A stretch of 64,000 bases of DNA, taken from positions 5,285,526 through 5,349,525 of the forward strand of contig NC_132881.1 in assembly GCF_030463535.1 (NCBI RefSeq), read 5' to 3'. Numbering within the stretch: the stretch's first letter is position 1; each line of letters opens with the position of its first letter. Origin of the DNA: Salminus brasiliensis. Lineage: Eukaryota; Chordata; Actinopteri; Characiformes; Bryconidae. Shown here in pieces: positions 12,030 through 24,939 of this stretch. A model generated the notes under the pieces. That model worked only from the letters and a program-made list of their open reading frames with translations, was not told the origin of the DNA and ran no database searches. The translations under genes and the position numbers were made by a program.

Positions 12030-12840
12030 AACCCCCGAATAAAAAACAGAGGCCACGGGTATTGACAAGAGTCCAGCCAATCGTGTGTCAAGGTTAACCG
12101 ATACAGACCACTCGCTTTTGAAAGTGGCATTATGTAACCTAGTTTAGCCAAAGTTTAAGTGATACACACAGACAAGAGGTGAATGATTGACATTTACTGT
12201 ATCTACTGTATCAGCTACCGTTATCTTTTCTTATCTGTAATAGTTGATATGCAGTGTTGTGGTGCAGATGAACAGGAACCTAAGCTACTTGTTCACAGGA
12301 CATTGCTGTAGCTTGTGATAACTAGTGTTTTCACAGAGTATAAAAACTGCTACTTTTTCCATGTATTCATGAGGGCGGCTTCCTTTCAAGTTAGTAGCTT
12401 CTATCAGACGAAGTGTCATGGCCTGTTGCCACTGTCAGTAAACCACAGGACTTTGTGCTTGGATAAGTCATTGTGATATTTGTGCAAATTGTGTAATTAT
12501 AAATGTATAAATAATGATGAGGCATAGGTTTGCATCTAAAGGCTTGTACATATTTTTGATTAGCGCTGCAGATGTAAAATCGAATGCTAAGGTTATTGGG
12601 GACATTGGAACTGACATCAATGCGGTTCCAGCAGAGCACATTCCTTGCAATAATGACCAATAATTCAGATTTCTGGACCAATTCCAAAGGCTATATAACA
12701 TTAATAAGGCTCATTCAAAGAGAGGAGTGTCTTATTAAGTTATATGGCTTGATGCGTATGCTACAAAGTACATTTCGACTCAATTCACTTACAGTACCTG
12801 GCCTTGTATGCCCTTAGCTTGCTGCAGCATAGTACACTAA
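12030..12840. other. No gene seen: upstream of slc30a10
   Basis: Should include the slc30a10 promoter and 5'UTR just upstream of 11906, but no convincing TATA box, CpG island or upstream exon was found. Short open frames at 12391-12817 look random. Confidence 0.35.
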
Positions 12841-12842
12841 AA

Positions 12843-13050
12843 TATGTAGTAATCGCTCAGCGTCCTACGTAACTACGTATCGGCTTTTGAATGTCACTAC
12901 TTTGTATTCAAGGCTGATATATCAAACCAGCCAAACTGTGAGAAGGTAGTGGCTTATCCCATAAAACACCATAAGCACCTCAATTGCAAATTGATTTCCA
13001 AACAATCCCAGCAATCAGCAACCATGGGCTCCTCTAAGCAGCAGCCCAGC
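12843..13050. repeat. Dispersed repeat R1, copy B
   Basis: Homologous to 10884-11100 over its length with scattered substitutions and small deletions. A partial third copy is at ~16040-16185. Confidence 0.7.
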
Positions 13051-13189
13051 ATTCTGAGCATTAATATATTTTATGTCCACAAAGCAGGAAAAGAACAAGG
13101 CTTACGTAGATAAAGTGCTTTCAGGTAGCTGTTTCCTAGTTCGTAATATATAACAAAGAAATGGTCGTTAACAAGAACAGTGGAGGACA

Positions 13190-13600
13190 AGTTGCGGTCG
13201 CAAAGACCAAGAGACCTAAAAAAAAAAAACTGGGCATGAACTTCAAAACACCTATTTGACTGCAAAAGACCTTGAGGACAATTTAGCAGGCTCTGGAGTG
13301 GTGGTTCACAATTCTACTGTTCTACTTAGGACTTGTGAAAAGATATTACACCGGGCTCCGCAATTCAAACAATTCTGCCAAACAATACTCCTCAGAAGAA
13401 AACTAGAAGAAACCCCTTTATCAAAAATTGTAAAAGAGCAGTGTTGCAAGACAGTCCAAAAACATCATAGAACTAGAAGAGTTTTGCAAGGAAGTAACAA
13501 AACTGAAGTTTTAGTAGCAGCTAAGTGATGCAAAGAGGGTGCTTTGAGACCTTTTTTGATATGAAAGAACTGAAAAGGATAAATAAAAATATCTAATTCC
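13190..13600 (+). mobile_element. Degenerate Tc1-like transposase fragment
   Basis: The frame at 13256-13528 contains TAKDLEDNLAGSGVVVHNST, which resembles the second helix-turn-helix region of Tc1-like transposases. The downstream sequence is Lys/Arg-rich and no longer matches. Preceding bases encode further N-terminal-like debris interrupted by an A-tract. There are no DDE motifs, so this is a dead relic, different in part from the fragment at 6873-7435. Confidence 0.5.
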
Positions 13601-13636
13601 TAAAATATAAAGAATATAAAGAATAATTTGGTTTAG

Positions 13637-13988
13637 AGCTGGGCAATATGCCAATATTTTATCATATTGTGATATATTTTGTTATGGTGATAATATGCTG
13701 TTGTAAGCATATTAAAGAAACTGTTAGTGCTTAATAAACACTGATCAGCTGCAGGTATCATTACTAACCGTGCAGTTAGACTGGTTTAATTTGATGAAGA
13801 GCAGCATATGTTGAATATAAATCACTGTATTCAGTAGAGGGAGGCGTATCTAAATAGTAGTTTATAAGGATCTGTCGTTACTGATGTTTTTAGTAAGTGA
13901 TTGCATGTATTGTGATAAATTTAGTGTATTGTGAAAAAAGCCTTTAAATATCATTATATAGTATTTTTACCTTATTGCCCAGCCCTAA
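13637..13988. mobile_element. MITE with GGGCTGGGCAATA-type terminal inverted repeats
   Basis: Left end AGAGCTGGGCAATATG; right end TTATTGCCCAGCCCTAA. These are inverted repeats of each other with few mismatches. The ~350-bp non-coding interior contains several TATTGTGATA(T/A) motifs. A second copy lies at 25286-25553. Confidence 0.75.
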
Positions 13989-14916
13989 TTTGGTTTTACA
14001 TTTACATTTTTAAGATGTAAAACCAATTTGCTTAACTATTTACAGTTACACACATTTTGACCGGGGGTGCCCAAACCTTAGCATGCTGCTGTGAATATCG
14101 ATGCAGAAGTTTTAGACGTATAAAATGTTAAAGAACAATATTTAGTTCAACATTCTGTTGCAGCAGTGAAAGCAGCTTTTATGAATGGCACCACCAGTTC
14201 ACCACAAGGCACTATGCTATTAATATGGTGTTGATATGGAAGTCACAGACCTACCACGTGACAGAAATATACAAAATAAAACAGTCCGTTAAACGTGATA
14301 GAGGGGTGATGGGCTAATAATCCCTTGTGGTAATGACGTGAAAGAAGACGCGCATAAGTATGAAGAAAAGATTGTTAACCCTTCCGCATTAATAGATTTT
14401 AGATAAGTAGATAATCTCTGTCCTGTGACGCTATTGGCATTGTTTGATTGTGGCCTGATGTTTCGGAAGCATTCCAGCTTCCAACAACAAACCCGCCAAC
14501 AAAACCTGTTGTGTGCCAAGGTAATAGTGAAGTGACTCACCGTTTAGACTGCTGGTTACCACAACAATGACCAATCAAATGAGAGCTGAAGTGAAAGCTA
14601 TAATAAGAGAGAGCTCCCAGATATGGTTAACACCGAATTAATATAATTTATCATCTATAATGTAGACAATGCAAACCATATTTTCAGAGATAGAGCCTGT
14701 TAGAATGTCCATAACATTAACATGCATTACTTTACCATATAAGGTAAGATTTGTAAGTGGTAGCCATGGTCATCAGTTAGGACATCAACCCCCCAGTGCA
14801 ACCCCCCAGTGCCCCCTTGTGTGATAAGGTGGGGCCTTGAGAATGCAAATTGGAAATTAGAAATCTATATGTATTTTTCTATTATGTTTGCTTTCTTAAC
14901 TTTTTAGAATTGAGCT

Positions 14917-14955
<39 letters not shown>

Positions 14956-15559
14956 TATAGCTTTTAAATTTCATATAGTCTTGAGGGAAAGTCATCAAGA
15001 ATGTCTAAATCTCCCAACACCCAACAATATGACCTCTACACACTAATATTGCATGTACGTCTGTAGCAGATCTACATAACAAGCTACATAGGAAGACTCT
15101 AGCAGCAACAAACGAGTGCTTTCAGACATTTTTTATTTATTTGTAATGTGAAAGGTTGTTTAGACGTCTGAGAATTCTGTGATTCTTGCTCCTGAATTCA
15201 GCTCAAACTGAATGAGAAGGGTCTTTATGTAACGTGGGACTTGGCACAATGGCATGGCTGTTAATATACAGATAAACCTCTAAATTAATTAAAAATTCAG
15301 CTGAGCTTTTATCTTTTCAAACATCACATCTAGATTAGAAATACAGGAGAGATGCTGTACATTACTTCAGATAATGACCAGTTCATCATCACAAGTTTTA
15401 GAATATTTACGTCAAGCCGTCGTAAAAGTGCTCCTTTTAAGCTCACACAGGGATTTAAACTCTGAAAGAAAGTTTGGAAAATTTAATTGATCAAATATCA
15501 ACACTGAAACCTTGAATGTTATACATATAGAAACAGTTGTCAATAGCAGATGGTATTTA
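13989..15559. repeat. No gene seen: AT-rich intergenic with (TA)n at 14917-14958
   Basis: Apart from an interrupted (TA)n microsatellite at 14917-14958 I recognise nothing here. Confidence 0.4.
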
Positions 15560-15664
15560 TGACTCTTGAAGGCATGACTGCAAGGTTAAATAAATCCCAG
15601 CACCAAACAACTCGGGCTTGGGCTGAGAATTTTTGTAACCTTGCAGTCATGCCTTCAAGAGTCA
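15560..15664. repeat. Perfect 29-bp inverted repeat with ~47-bp spacer
   Basis: Arms 15560-15588 and 15636-15664 are exact reverse complements (core GACTCTTGAAGGCATGACTG). The spacer is AT/GC-mixed. It can form a long hairpin if transcribed from either strand. Confidence 0.9.
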
Positions 15665-16039
15665 CAATTCTACCGAGACTGAGGAACCAGAATCTCTGTA
15701 TATCAAAATTGGGGGTAAACCAAACCTGAGTAATTGACTTTTTAGCTGCAGTGAACCCAGAGAATAGAGTTTTATGGTGAACTGTAAAGGCTTCACCATC
15801 ATTTAATAAACAAAGGGTTTGGCTCAGAATTGAAATTGAACAAATTCGTCATAGTAGCGTCTACAAACCTCTTTTTGTAAAGTCTGCAGCAACCTCACAT
15901 TCCCAAAACCCCATGTAAAAAAGTGCCTGATATATACCTTGAACAGAAATGACAACCATAACTGGCAGTCAGGCCCATTTCATAGCGGGTATAGGGGGTA
16001 TAGTACACTGCATATATTGATGAGCCAAATTTTGTAGTC

Positions 16040-16185
16040 CGTCAGACTCTAAGCAGAAACTATTTTCTTCAAACTATTTTTCCAGCAGAACTGTAAGAGG
16101 GTAGGTTATGGCTAATGGCTTATCCCATTGAACACCATTAGCATGCATAGAAAACCTCAATTGCAAATTCACAAAACCCATTGAT
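16040..16185. repeat. Dispersed repeat R1, partial copy C
   Basis: Shares with the two other copies the blocks GGCTTATCCCAT, AACACCAT(T/A)AGCA and AACCTCAATTGCAAATT. The 5' half is diverged. Confidence 0.5.
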
Positions 16186-16567
16186 TTTATCATTGAAAGA
16201 GTCTAGAAGACACGAACAAAGGCGTGAACATTAAAGCGAAACATTAAATAATTATAGAAAAATATAAATATTCTCCTGTTACAAATAAAGATTTTTTAAA
16301 CCACAACTACATGAAAATGAAACAACTATGTAGCTATGCATTTAGTACTGTGCAGGGGTATTTAGGGATAAGGCCAATGATTTAAAAGTGTTAGAGTTGT
16401 GGGGCCCCATGTAATATCTTTTCACAGGGCCCAACATCTTTGGCACCGCTCATGTGGTGCAGGTGTTTCTGCACAGTAGAACCGTGTATCACTACTCCAG
16501 AGTCTTTTAAATCTTCTCTAATGGTCTGTCGCAGTCAAATGGGGTGGGGAGGGGTGGGGGAAAAAAA

Positions 16568-16571
<4 letters not shown>

Positions 16572-16624
<53 letters not shown>
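16572..16624. repeat. (TA)n microsatellite
   Basis: 53 bp of near-perfect TA dinucleotide between an A-tract and a T-tract. It gives Ile-Tyr runs in open frames on both strands, which are artefacts. Confidence 0.95.
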
Positions 16625-16626
<2 letters not shown>

Positions 16627-17077
16627 TTTTTTTTTTAAAGGGTGTGCAAAAGTTCCTGTTGTACATGGTGGTCATGTGGCAGATCTTAGAAGAGCACTCC
16701 TTCAGGAACCATTGACTAAAACCACACCAGCATATACCAAACATAGCTTTGTGTTGGACATTAATAGATGTTAGCTCTGTTTGATTGTATCTGGAGGGGG
16801 TGTGGAGGACTGCTGTCCTCCAGATGACTGCACACTTTTCTTAAAGTATTCTAAAAGTATTTATAAAGAGGAAGGTTGCTCATGCTTTCCTGAAGCTTCA
16901 GCCTAATCCCTCAAAAATAAACCATGACAATATATAGCCTATTGTGAGGACAAAAACCTGAATATCAGTGGGTCTAATCTGTCTTTACTAATAAACACAT
17001 ACAAAACCTTTACTGTTACTTTCTAAACTTTGACTTTTTCTATTAATGTATTTGACATTTTCTATTCATTATTGTAG

Positions 17078-17260
17078 ATGTTTGATCCAATCTCATTGGC
17101 ACAGGTATATAAAAACAAGCACCTAGCCATGCAGTCTGTATTTACAGACATTTGTGAATTCCAGCATGGTACTGTAACAGGAGTTACAGTTTCTTCCCTC
17201 CGATCAACTGTGGGTGGTATTTTTACACTTTGGACCATTTTCTCTTCTTCCAATCAGTAA
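17078..17260 (+). mobile_element. Tc1/mariner relic (family Tc1-B), N-terminal part
   Basis: The sequence around ISLAQVYK-KHLAMQS, GAATTCCAGCATGGTACTGT and a TCAACTGTGGGTGGTATT block resembles the 5' part of a well-known fish Tc1 family. Its distal part is homologous to the reverse complement of ~24800-24890. Deletions break the frame. Confidence 0.6.
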
Positions 17261-17854
17261 AGAGAGTTGGAAGGTTTTGGAGGTTCATAGGGTGAAAAGG
17301 TGAAATGGGTGTGGCAGATGCTGTATTCTTTGATTTAAAGAAAGCATGATACAGCAAATCATAAAAATTCACATTCGCAATTACTATTTAATATTTGACC
17401 AGGGGCTATCTGACAGATTGTGTCTTATTTAGATAACAGCACTCAATGTGAATGGAACTCAGCAGTCTGTTTGACATTTAGACTATGTTTGGTATTCTGT
17501 AAGGGCAAATTCCTTCTGGATAATGCTTCAAGTGATGTGTATTAACCATTATATATATATATATATTAACTCTAATATACTCAGTTAGTTTGGGTTACAT
17601 GAAGGCAAGTTCACAGACATTCTAACTAAAACACACCCAGCTGTCCTAGATATTAACTGGGCAAATGTGAAGTCTCCAAAATCTGTGTAATTATCTTAGG
17701 TAACATGAAGGCTTCAGAACAGTTTAAAATAAACTGAGATGCCCAGTAGGTTCTAGGTATTAAAGTGAAAAAAAAACATGGTAAAATACTACACAACACA
17801 AGCAATTTTATCAGGTTCTGAACCTTTATTTAATAAGAAAAATATTAATTGATA

Positions 17855-18046
17855 TACACTGTTAAAAGTATAAGGTCCTTGAGGAATTGTACTCTTAAGG
17901 TGCTTTTAGCAACCTTCAAGAAATGTTTTTTAGGAAACAAAAAAATGCCTTGAAGGTTTCTCAAAGCACCCTACAAGGTTCTTCCACAGTTTCAAACTGA
18001 ACAACCTTCGAAAGTTCCTTAATGATCTTATACTTGTAACAGTGTA
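17855..18046. mobile_element. 192-bp MITE with terminal inverted repeats
   Basis: The ends TACACTGTTAAAAGTATAAG and CTTATACTTGTAACAGTGTA are inverted repeats with one mismatch over 20 bp, extending imperfectly further in. The interior contains paired CCTT(C/G)AAG blocks and can fold back almost entirely. No coding capacity. Confidence 0.85.
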
Positions 18047-18292
18047 ATATGATGTTTACACCGAAATCATTTCCTTTTCTGAAGTATACTGTAGTACTTT
18101 AATGAAACCACAGATATTTTTAGATGAGTTTGGGATGTTGTAAAACATACAATAATTGTGTACTTGCTAATTAAATTTGTTTAATTAAACTAATTCAGAG
18201 ATATCACACAGTAATAGGTTTACTTCCCTGGTTAAGCTCATTCATTACAATTAGTTTTATTAAAATGTTTAATAAAACCTTTCTTATTTTTG

Positions 18293-18480
18293 AACTTTGA
18301 AATTCTTAGAAACACAGACAGACAGTCACTGTAGTATTTCAGACACGTATTTCAGTAATATTTCAACATGATTTGTCTTTTAATTTGGGAAAATCTGATG
18401 CATTTTGTTTACACTGTAGAATTAGAATAAAGGTTTCTGAATTGCCCCTTCGGTGCTTTCTAAGACTGTCCTGAATAGTG
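18293..18480. repeat. Direct duplication, copy 1
   Basis: Matches 19105-19265 (AACTTTGAAATTCTTAGAAA to CTGTCCTG-ATAGTG) with small indels. It includes the identical run TAGAATAAAGGTTTCTGAAT. Confidence 0.85.
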
Positions 18481-19104
18481 AATACTCATTCATTAGTTAG
18501 TTTTATTATTATTAAAAATATTTAGTTCTTATTTTTAAAAAAATTTTGTAATGACATTCATTTAAGCAGGGAAGTAAACCTATAACTTGCTGCTATTCTG
18601 GAATTAATTTCATTAAAATTACTCCAAATATAAAGTTCATGTATGAGTTATGTTACTACATGTATCAACTATGAGCTGTTGTTCATTTCACTGTAGTTTA
18701 GCTTAGTTAGGTTCTATCGGTGTGTACCATGTTCCCCCAAATATTCCCCCAGTCCTACGGTGACTGTACTACATATTGCACAGTTAACACCCAGAACTTG
18801 CTACACAATTCAATTATTATATTAATCATTAAATTAATTATTTAATAAATTAGTTGGTGGATGTTAAAAGTCATGTCCTCATGTTACTGTAAATAATTAC
18901 ACCGTGCTTTGAACTTCATATCACAAACGCTGTTAAAACATAAAACTAAAGGTGCTATAAAAACATTACGCTTTTTTAATGTTAATGACATATATGTATA
19001 GGTAATAAAACAGCAATTTAATTTGAAAAACAATTAGGATTTAATAGAGAATATCTGTGGATGGAAACATAGATGAGACTACTTTTAAACCTGCTGAATG
19101 TAGA

Positions 19105-19265
19105 AACTTTGAAATTCTTAGAAACACAAACACGATCACTGTAGTATTTCAACATGATTTGTTTTTTAGGAAAATCTGATGCATTTTTATACACTGTAGA
19201 ATTAGAATAAAGGTTTCTGAATGGTTTTGCCCCTTCAGTGCTTTCTAAGGCTGTCCTGGATAGTG
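19105..19265. repeat. Direct duplication, copy 2
   Basis: Second copy of 18293-18480, about 800 bp downstream, with a ~20-bp internal deletion relative to copy 1. Confidence 0.85.
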
Positions 19266-19887
19266 GATCGGGATCTGGGTCTATTTAGACATATTTTAAT
19301 GAATTGTGTATCAGCTATTTTTTAACCATATCTAGTCTTTGTTTTAACCACGGTGCTCAGAGCTTTATCTGGTGTCCTCACTTCACCATTAATGGACATT
19401 ATTCCCAGCCAGCTGCAGTGCGGGCATTCTTAGAAGGTATATAAAGGAGCGTCTGCAGTGTGGAGCTGTTTTACAGTGTAACATGAAAACAGACAATAAC
19501 ATCTGAACCTTTATAAAACTATTACTGAAACGCTGTTTTACCAGCGAGAGAACCGCTCCCCTTTCTCTGGTTTTTAACCAGCACTGAAGAGCACATTTAG
19601 AACCGAGCGGAGGCTAATGCTAATACACACACACACAAATCAAACACAGCACATTCACCCACTATAAACTGGTGTCATATTATACAAGTAGGTTGACCAG
19701 AGCCAAGCCATGCAAGATACAATATAGTAATCAGAATGCTCTTATTGCTGATTTAAAAATATTGCTGGTTTATCATTAAAAAGTTAAGTAAAATATAGTT
19801 TTGGTAATTTAATGATCAAAAGTGCCTGCATGACATTTAATCACATGTTTTGTATGCTCTCGAATTAGTGCAAAATGTGATAGGTCT

Positions 19888-19990
19888 GACAAAAACAACA
19901 TAAAGACCCACAGTGAGCCGCCAGAGGTGACAGTGGCCAGGAAAAACTCCCTCAGAGCTTGAGGAAGAAACCTTGGGAGTAACAAACTAT
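19888..19990 (-). mobile_element. LINE 3'-end fragment (antisense)
   Basis: The reverse complement matches the element at 55305-55530, including the block AAAAACTCCCTCAGAGCT and the CTTGGGAG segment. Confidence 0.6.
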
Positions 19991-20255
19991 ATACCTTCTT
20001 GAACTGTTTAGAAATTATTGATAAAAGTCACTGAACCACCATATAAGACTGTTCTACTGCTCAGGTATGCTGATATAATCATAATATAACTATACCTATT
20101 TCTGTTCTGCACTGGAGACTTGCAGACAGTGTTTTGTTGTACTGCACAACCCTGTATTAGTATAATGACAGTTAAATTAATATAATCATAGATAAGAGCA
20201 TTTTGCACAATGTGAACAAGATACATTTTTTGTCAAACATTTTGCATATCAGCAA

Positions 20256-20258
<3 letters not shown>

Positions 20259-20294
<36 letters not shown>
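20259..20294. repeat. (TA)n microsatellite
   Basis: 36 bp of perfect TA dinucleotide. Confidence 0.9.
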
Positions 20295-20296
<2 letters not shown>

Positions 20297-21560
20297 GTAT
20301 ACATATATGGTCTTGAAAACACAATGTGTACACCTATGAATATATTTAATTTTTATTTAGTTTACTTCATTCATTAATGAATGGTTTTAATGTTTTTACT
20401 GCTTGTTATATGTTATTGTTAAGAAATGCAATTACAACAATTAAAAAAAGATTCTTTTTATCACAATGAAATTACTTAAGAGCTAAAAGAAACTTGCTAC
20501 GAGGCATCCATCAATGTCACTACCCTTGCCATGTAGTAAATCAACTAAAATAGGCTAAATTTCAAGTACAGTGACAACAACATTAGGTCTGATTTCAGTA
20601 AGAATAGTTACTGAGTATTCCTTTGTGTGAAATAAGGCTTTCTGGTTTCTCAGTAGATACAAAATGCTAAAAAATAAAAAAAATCACTGGAGGAAGTGAA
20701 AGTGTTCCAGAGTTATGGTGGCAAAAAGCTGTTTCACCAATCATTTTGTAATTCATATTTGAGACGTTGAAGATGCCATGATTTGATGACCTTAAAACAC
20801 TCTGAAACAGCTGAAAAGTGAACAACACTGGAGAAGAGCTCTTGCTCCCATCAAATTTGCCTAAAATTTTGACTGTTGGATTGTATTCATTAACTAGATC
20901 AGTTGGGGTTTCACACTGGAAGGGGTCCCTGGCTGCAGAAAGTTTAAGAAACCCAACCAATTTATTTATTTTTATTTTTTGCCTCAAAGTAAAATACAAC
21001 AAAAGGTATCTCACTGTGTAGACCATTAAATCTGGTGTAACTATGTTTATTCAGGTGTATATACACTTGACGTTTGAGCTGACGTTTTTTGAAAGTATTA
21101 TCTGATAAATCTTGGTTATCAGAGATGCAATCAAAATAAATGTTCGGTCAGGAGCAGGGTATCAGCTGCAATCGGTAACTTATTATGTAGGACACTGATT
21201 GACATCCGCAACTATAGCTCTGGATTTTCATATCAAATCATAAAAAAATATATAAATGGAAAAATGTTTGCTGCTTCTGCAAACGTCTCAGATAAAGCTG
21301 AATATAAGATGACTATTTGAGCTATTTAAGCTATTCCAAAATTTTCTTTTATGACTTTTTTGAGATATAAACTTTGAGATGTGCCAAATCTGAGCCACAT
21401 GCTGCACCGAATGAAGCTGGACGGATTCGGGTGATGGAATTTGGTAGTATTCCAGTGGCTACACTCATACTTAAGTGTATGAGTGGAGCCAGTCTTAACA
21501 AAAGTTAAGAGTTCTTTACAAAATGCAGTTGTTAAATATATAATACTGATAACAACAATG

Positions 21561-21563
<3 letters not shown>
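20295..21563. other. No gene seen: AT-rich intergenic
   Basis: The segment at ~20715-20830 looks distantly like 21960-22110 (shared GGTGGCAAAAAGC start), suggesting an old dispersed repeat. The open frame on the minus strand at 20667-21026 has no family features. Confidence 0.35.
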
Positions 21564-21623
<60 letters not shown>

Positions 21624-21644
21624 TATATATATATATATATATAA
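21564..21644. repeat. Compound (TA)n microsatellite
   Basis: Two TA tracts separated by AAAAT. Confidence 0.9.
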
Positions 21645-22362
21645 AACTAAAAGAGAAAAGAGCATGAACTAATGTAAAACTTCATCAAAGAATCAAAGTA
21701 AGAAACTGATAATAGTATTATTTATTATTAATTAAAAATATTAATTAAATATGAAATTAAAATACAGATGAAACTGAACAATATACAAAAAGAGATGATA
21801 CACATATAAAAAAGATAAATACAGAATATAAATAAAACTAAATATTTATAAAATAAACCAATCATGTCTGTGAAAACGGCGATCTAATTCTAAATTGATT
21901 TGTTTTTAGTTGCGTTTTAACACTTTTAGTAGTTGTCTGATGAGTAACTTTTGCTAAAGGTGGCAAAAAGCGGTTCCCACAATTTGTTTATACTTCATTT
22001 TTGGAACATTTAGGAACCCAGAATTTTATGATCTTAGAAAATGATTTAGAGCATATACTGTCAGGCATTCAGAGAGGTACAAAGGAGCCAAAAGATTAAG
22101 AGCTTAAAACAGCAAAATAATCTTAAAATCCATGACTTAAACCCAGAGAACCACTAGAATGCTTTAGCGGTACGTTGTCTTATAAAATGGTTCTTCTCTA
22201 TAATGGACAGCATCTTGTATAGGACTCTTTAAAATGGATCTGTTTAGGGTATAGGGTTACCTTAGATAGTAGCAGTAGTGTGTTTCACGTGTCTTCAACA
22301 GAAATGGATCAGTAAAACAACAAATATGCATTGGTCAGGGTTGGAAAGTAACTGACATATAT

Positions 22363-22364
<2 letters not shown>

Positions 22365-22453
<89 letters not shown>
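22365..22453. repeat. (TA)n(TG)n microsatellite
   Basis: A TA tract passing directly into a TG tract. Confidence 0.95.
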
Positions 22454-22454
<1 letters not shown>

Positions 22455-22564
22455 CTTTGAAAGAGTAGTACTTCAGCATTTGTGTAATAATAATAATATT
22501 TGAGTACTAATAGCATTAAATCACAATTACTTTTTTTTTTTTTTTTTACTTTCTCACATAATTT

Positions 22565-22675
22565 CCAGCAGCATGCACCTGTATAGCTGGTCACCAGCAA
22601 ACCAGACAAGCATAAACCAGCTTAGACCATTTTAGGCTGGTCATTCTGGTCTAAGCTGGTTCATCCAGATAAATG
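22565..22675. repeat. CTGGT/ACCAGC-rich dispersed repeat
   Basis: Interleaved GCTGGTC and ACCAGC words form imperfect palindromes. Similar texture recurs at 45150-45420 and 53430-53600. Confidence 0.5.
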
Positions 22676-23454
22676 TTTGAATATTCAATACTTTAATATA
22701 GTAATCCTTTAAATTGTGTTACAATTACAGTTACAATGGGTAATCTGGTAATCTATAATCAAACGCATTTTAAAGTAACCCCCATAAGCCAGGGTATGGT
22801 CAACAGCATCTGACCCATGTCTCTTGGTATAGTTTAAAGTGAATAGATGCAGAATGTGGGCCAGGTTTGGTGTTCTGGCTTCAGCCTCAGTACTTTCAAT
22901 CATAGTCTGAACTTTCTGAGAGTTTTCTTCTTGATTAAATTGTTGTTTTGTGAGGGCACAATATAGAAAACAAACAGACTACACACAGTACACAAATCGT
23001 TTGCAGAAGAGTGCAATATCCTGTTGATTTTGTAATTGACAAAAATGTTAAACATCTAATTCAGAAAACACACTTTTACATAACCGAAAGCACTGTCACT
23101 GTGTATTTGCGGATTCGAACAGACTTGGAGGAACAAACAGGCGGCATGTATAAAAGTTATAATATACAATAAATTTATGTTTAATTAAATGCATAGAAAT
23201 TACACAGAAAAGTGGCGTACTTAGGTTGTTTTGTTTAAGTCTGCTGAATCAGACAATCAAGAAAACATGTAGTTTGAGGTGAAAGCTTTGCTTACAAAAA
23301 AACCTTTATTATTATTCCGTTTCTTGAGCTGAAACCTGGAAACCCACCACACTCAAAGCCTTAAAGAGTCTGTTGTCTGTTATAAACCCTCTAACATCAG
23401 AAATACTGCCTGATAAACATACAGACTAATAACTAATAGCTCAGACTAATAGAC

Positions 23455-23775
23455 CACATTCTGTGATCCTGTGTTGCAAGTCCTCCACTCAAAAGTCATG
23501 TAGCGCCATCTGCCGTCCATGAGCTGACCTTTCATTTGCAGGTCATGCTTCAAATATATTAGATATATTGAACAATGGACAATCTTGGAAGCAATGACAG
23601 TGATGGAGCTCCAACCTGATACCTCTGGGATGAGTTGGAGTGACAGAACTAACCATCCAACATCAGTAATGACCTTATTACAGCTTTTTTTTTTTTTTTT
23701 GGAGCTGAATGCAATCAAATCCTAACAGCAATGTCCCAACATCCAATGTAAGGCCTTTCCAAAAGAGTAGAAGAG
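23455..23775 (+). mobile_element. Degenerate Tc1/mariner-like transposase C-terminal remnant
   Basis: The stretch GGGATGAGTTGGAGTGACAG, then CATCCAACATCAGTAATGAC, and later CAACATCCAATGTAAGGCCTTTCC resembles the C-terminal coding part of fish Tc1-like transposases (W-D-E-L-E, then PTSV). It is interrupted by a poly(T) tract and stops. Family assignment is from general recognition only. Confidence 0.4.
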
Positions 23776-24509
23776 TTCTTGTTCCATAGAGTCTCCTTCA
23801 TACTGCTGTGGGTCCTCCATTCTCTTATCCTCCAGTGTTCTTTCTTGCTAAGTAGGCTGTGGCCTGCCTGCGGTCCGTTCCACTCTCGGTAATTGTTAGC
23901 GGGCGCTAACCAGACATTTGCCTGTCCAGATAAACCCACTCGCTGATAAACCGTGTGGGCTGCACACAGGCAGATAAGGCTGGTGGTCTTCTTCAGTTGG
24001 AGATCAACTTCATAACTGTGTGTCATGACCCTGCCCACACTGAGGAGTTTTTGCACACACTGTGCCCTGAAGTGTGTGTGTGTGTGTGTGAACTACCTCT
24101 TTGTGTTTTTATTGTTTTGACTCTTTTTACACCTCTGTTGCACATATTATGAGAACAGTGTTAAGATTTTTTTCAATAAAAATAGATCTGATTATTAAAA
24201 TAGTGTGTGGGGGTTGTTTTTGGTGTATGCTGCCTTGAGGCAACAACTCTACAGTGCAATATGTATAAACACAATGGGCCTCATTTTCCAATTTCCAAGA
24301 ATTTTCTTTAAATAAAAGAAGTCTACCTTAGATTCAAGATGTGTTTTTAAAGAGCAGAACTGTTCACAGCTCTGCTCTTACAATGATGGACCCCACTGTC
24401 CTCATAAACTGAACAAATCCCCAGTAAACACTGGTGAATTTCACAATCTCTGTGAGAACTGTATCGGTACATTTATACAATTTGTTGATCTGTAAATACT
24501 AAACAATTC
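23776..24509. other. No gene seen
   Basis: Intergenic sequence with a short (TG)n at 24074-24090. Open frames at 23715-24152 look incidental. Confidence 0.35.
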
Positions 24510-24519
24510 TATATATAGA

Positions 24520-24553
<34 letters not shown>

Positions 24554-24560
24554 ATGTGTA
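24510..24560. repeat. (TA)n(TG)n microsatellite
   Basis: A TA tract followed by TG repeats. Confidence 0.9.
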
Positions 24561-24589
24561 AGGAGTTGGTCCCTGCTTTGTGTGTTACA

Positions 24590-24939
24590 CGATTGATGAT
24601 GAAAGGCATGCATGCAGCTGTTCTGCCATGGAAGCTCATGCCTTGAGCTGATGTTAATGCCAGAGGAGGTCTGGAGCTCTGCAGTTATTGAGTCAGCAGA
24701 GCGTTGGAGACTATACTGCCCTACTCTCTGAGCTCAGCACTCGGCCCTGACCCCACTCTGTAACTTTAGATGGTCCGACACTTGGTGGCTGAGTTCCTGT
24801 GGTTCCTAAATGCTTCCGCTTCTCAATAATACCACTCACAGTAGATGGTGGAGTATCTTAGAGGGGAGAAATTTCACCCATTGATTTGTTGCTGCAGCGG
24901 TGGCTTTTATTACAGTATATATATATATATATATATATA
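24590..24939 (-). mobile_element. Tc1/mariner relic (family Tc1-B), reverse orientation
   Basis: The reverse complement reads through the helix-turn-helix coding region of the same Tc1 family as 17078-17260: GTGAGTGGTATTATTGAGAA, CTCAGCCACCAAGTG, then ACAGAGTGGGGTCAG. It is broken by indels and ends in a short (TA)n at 24918-24939. Confidence 0.65.
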
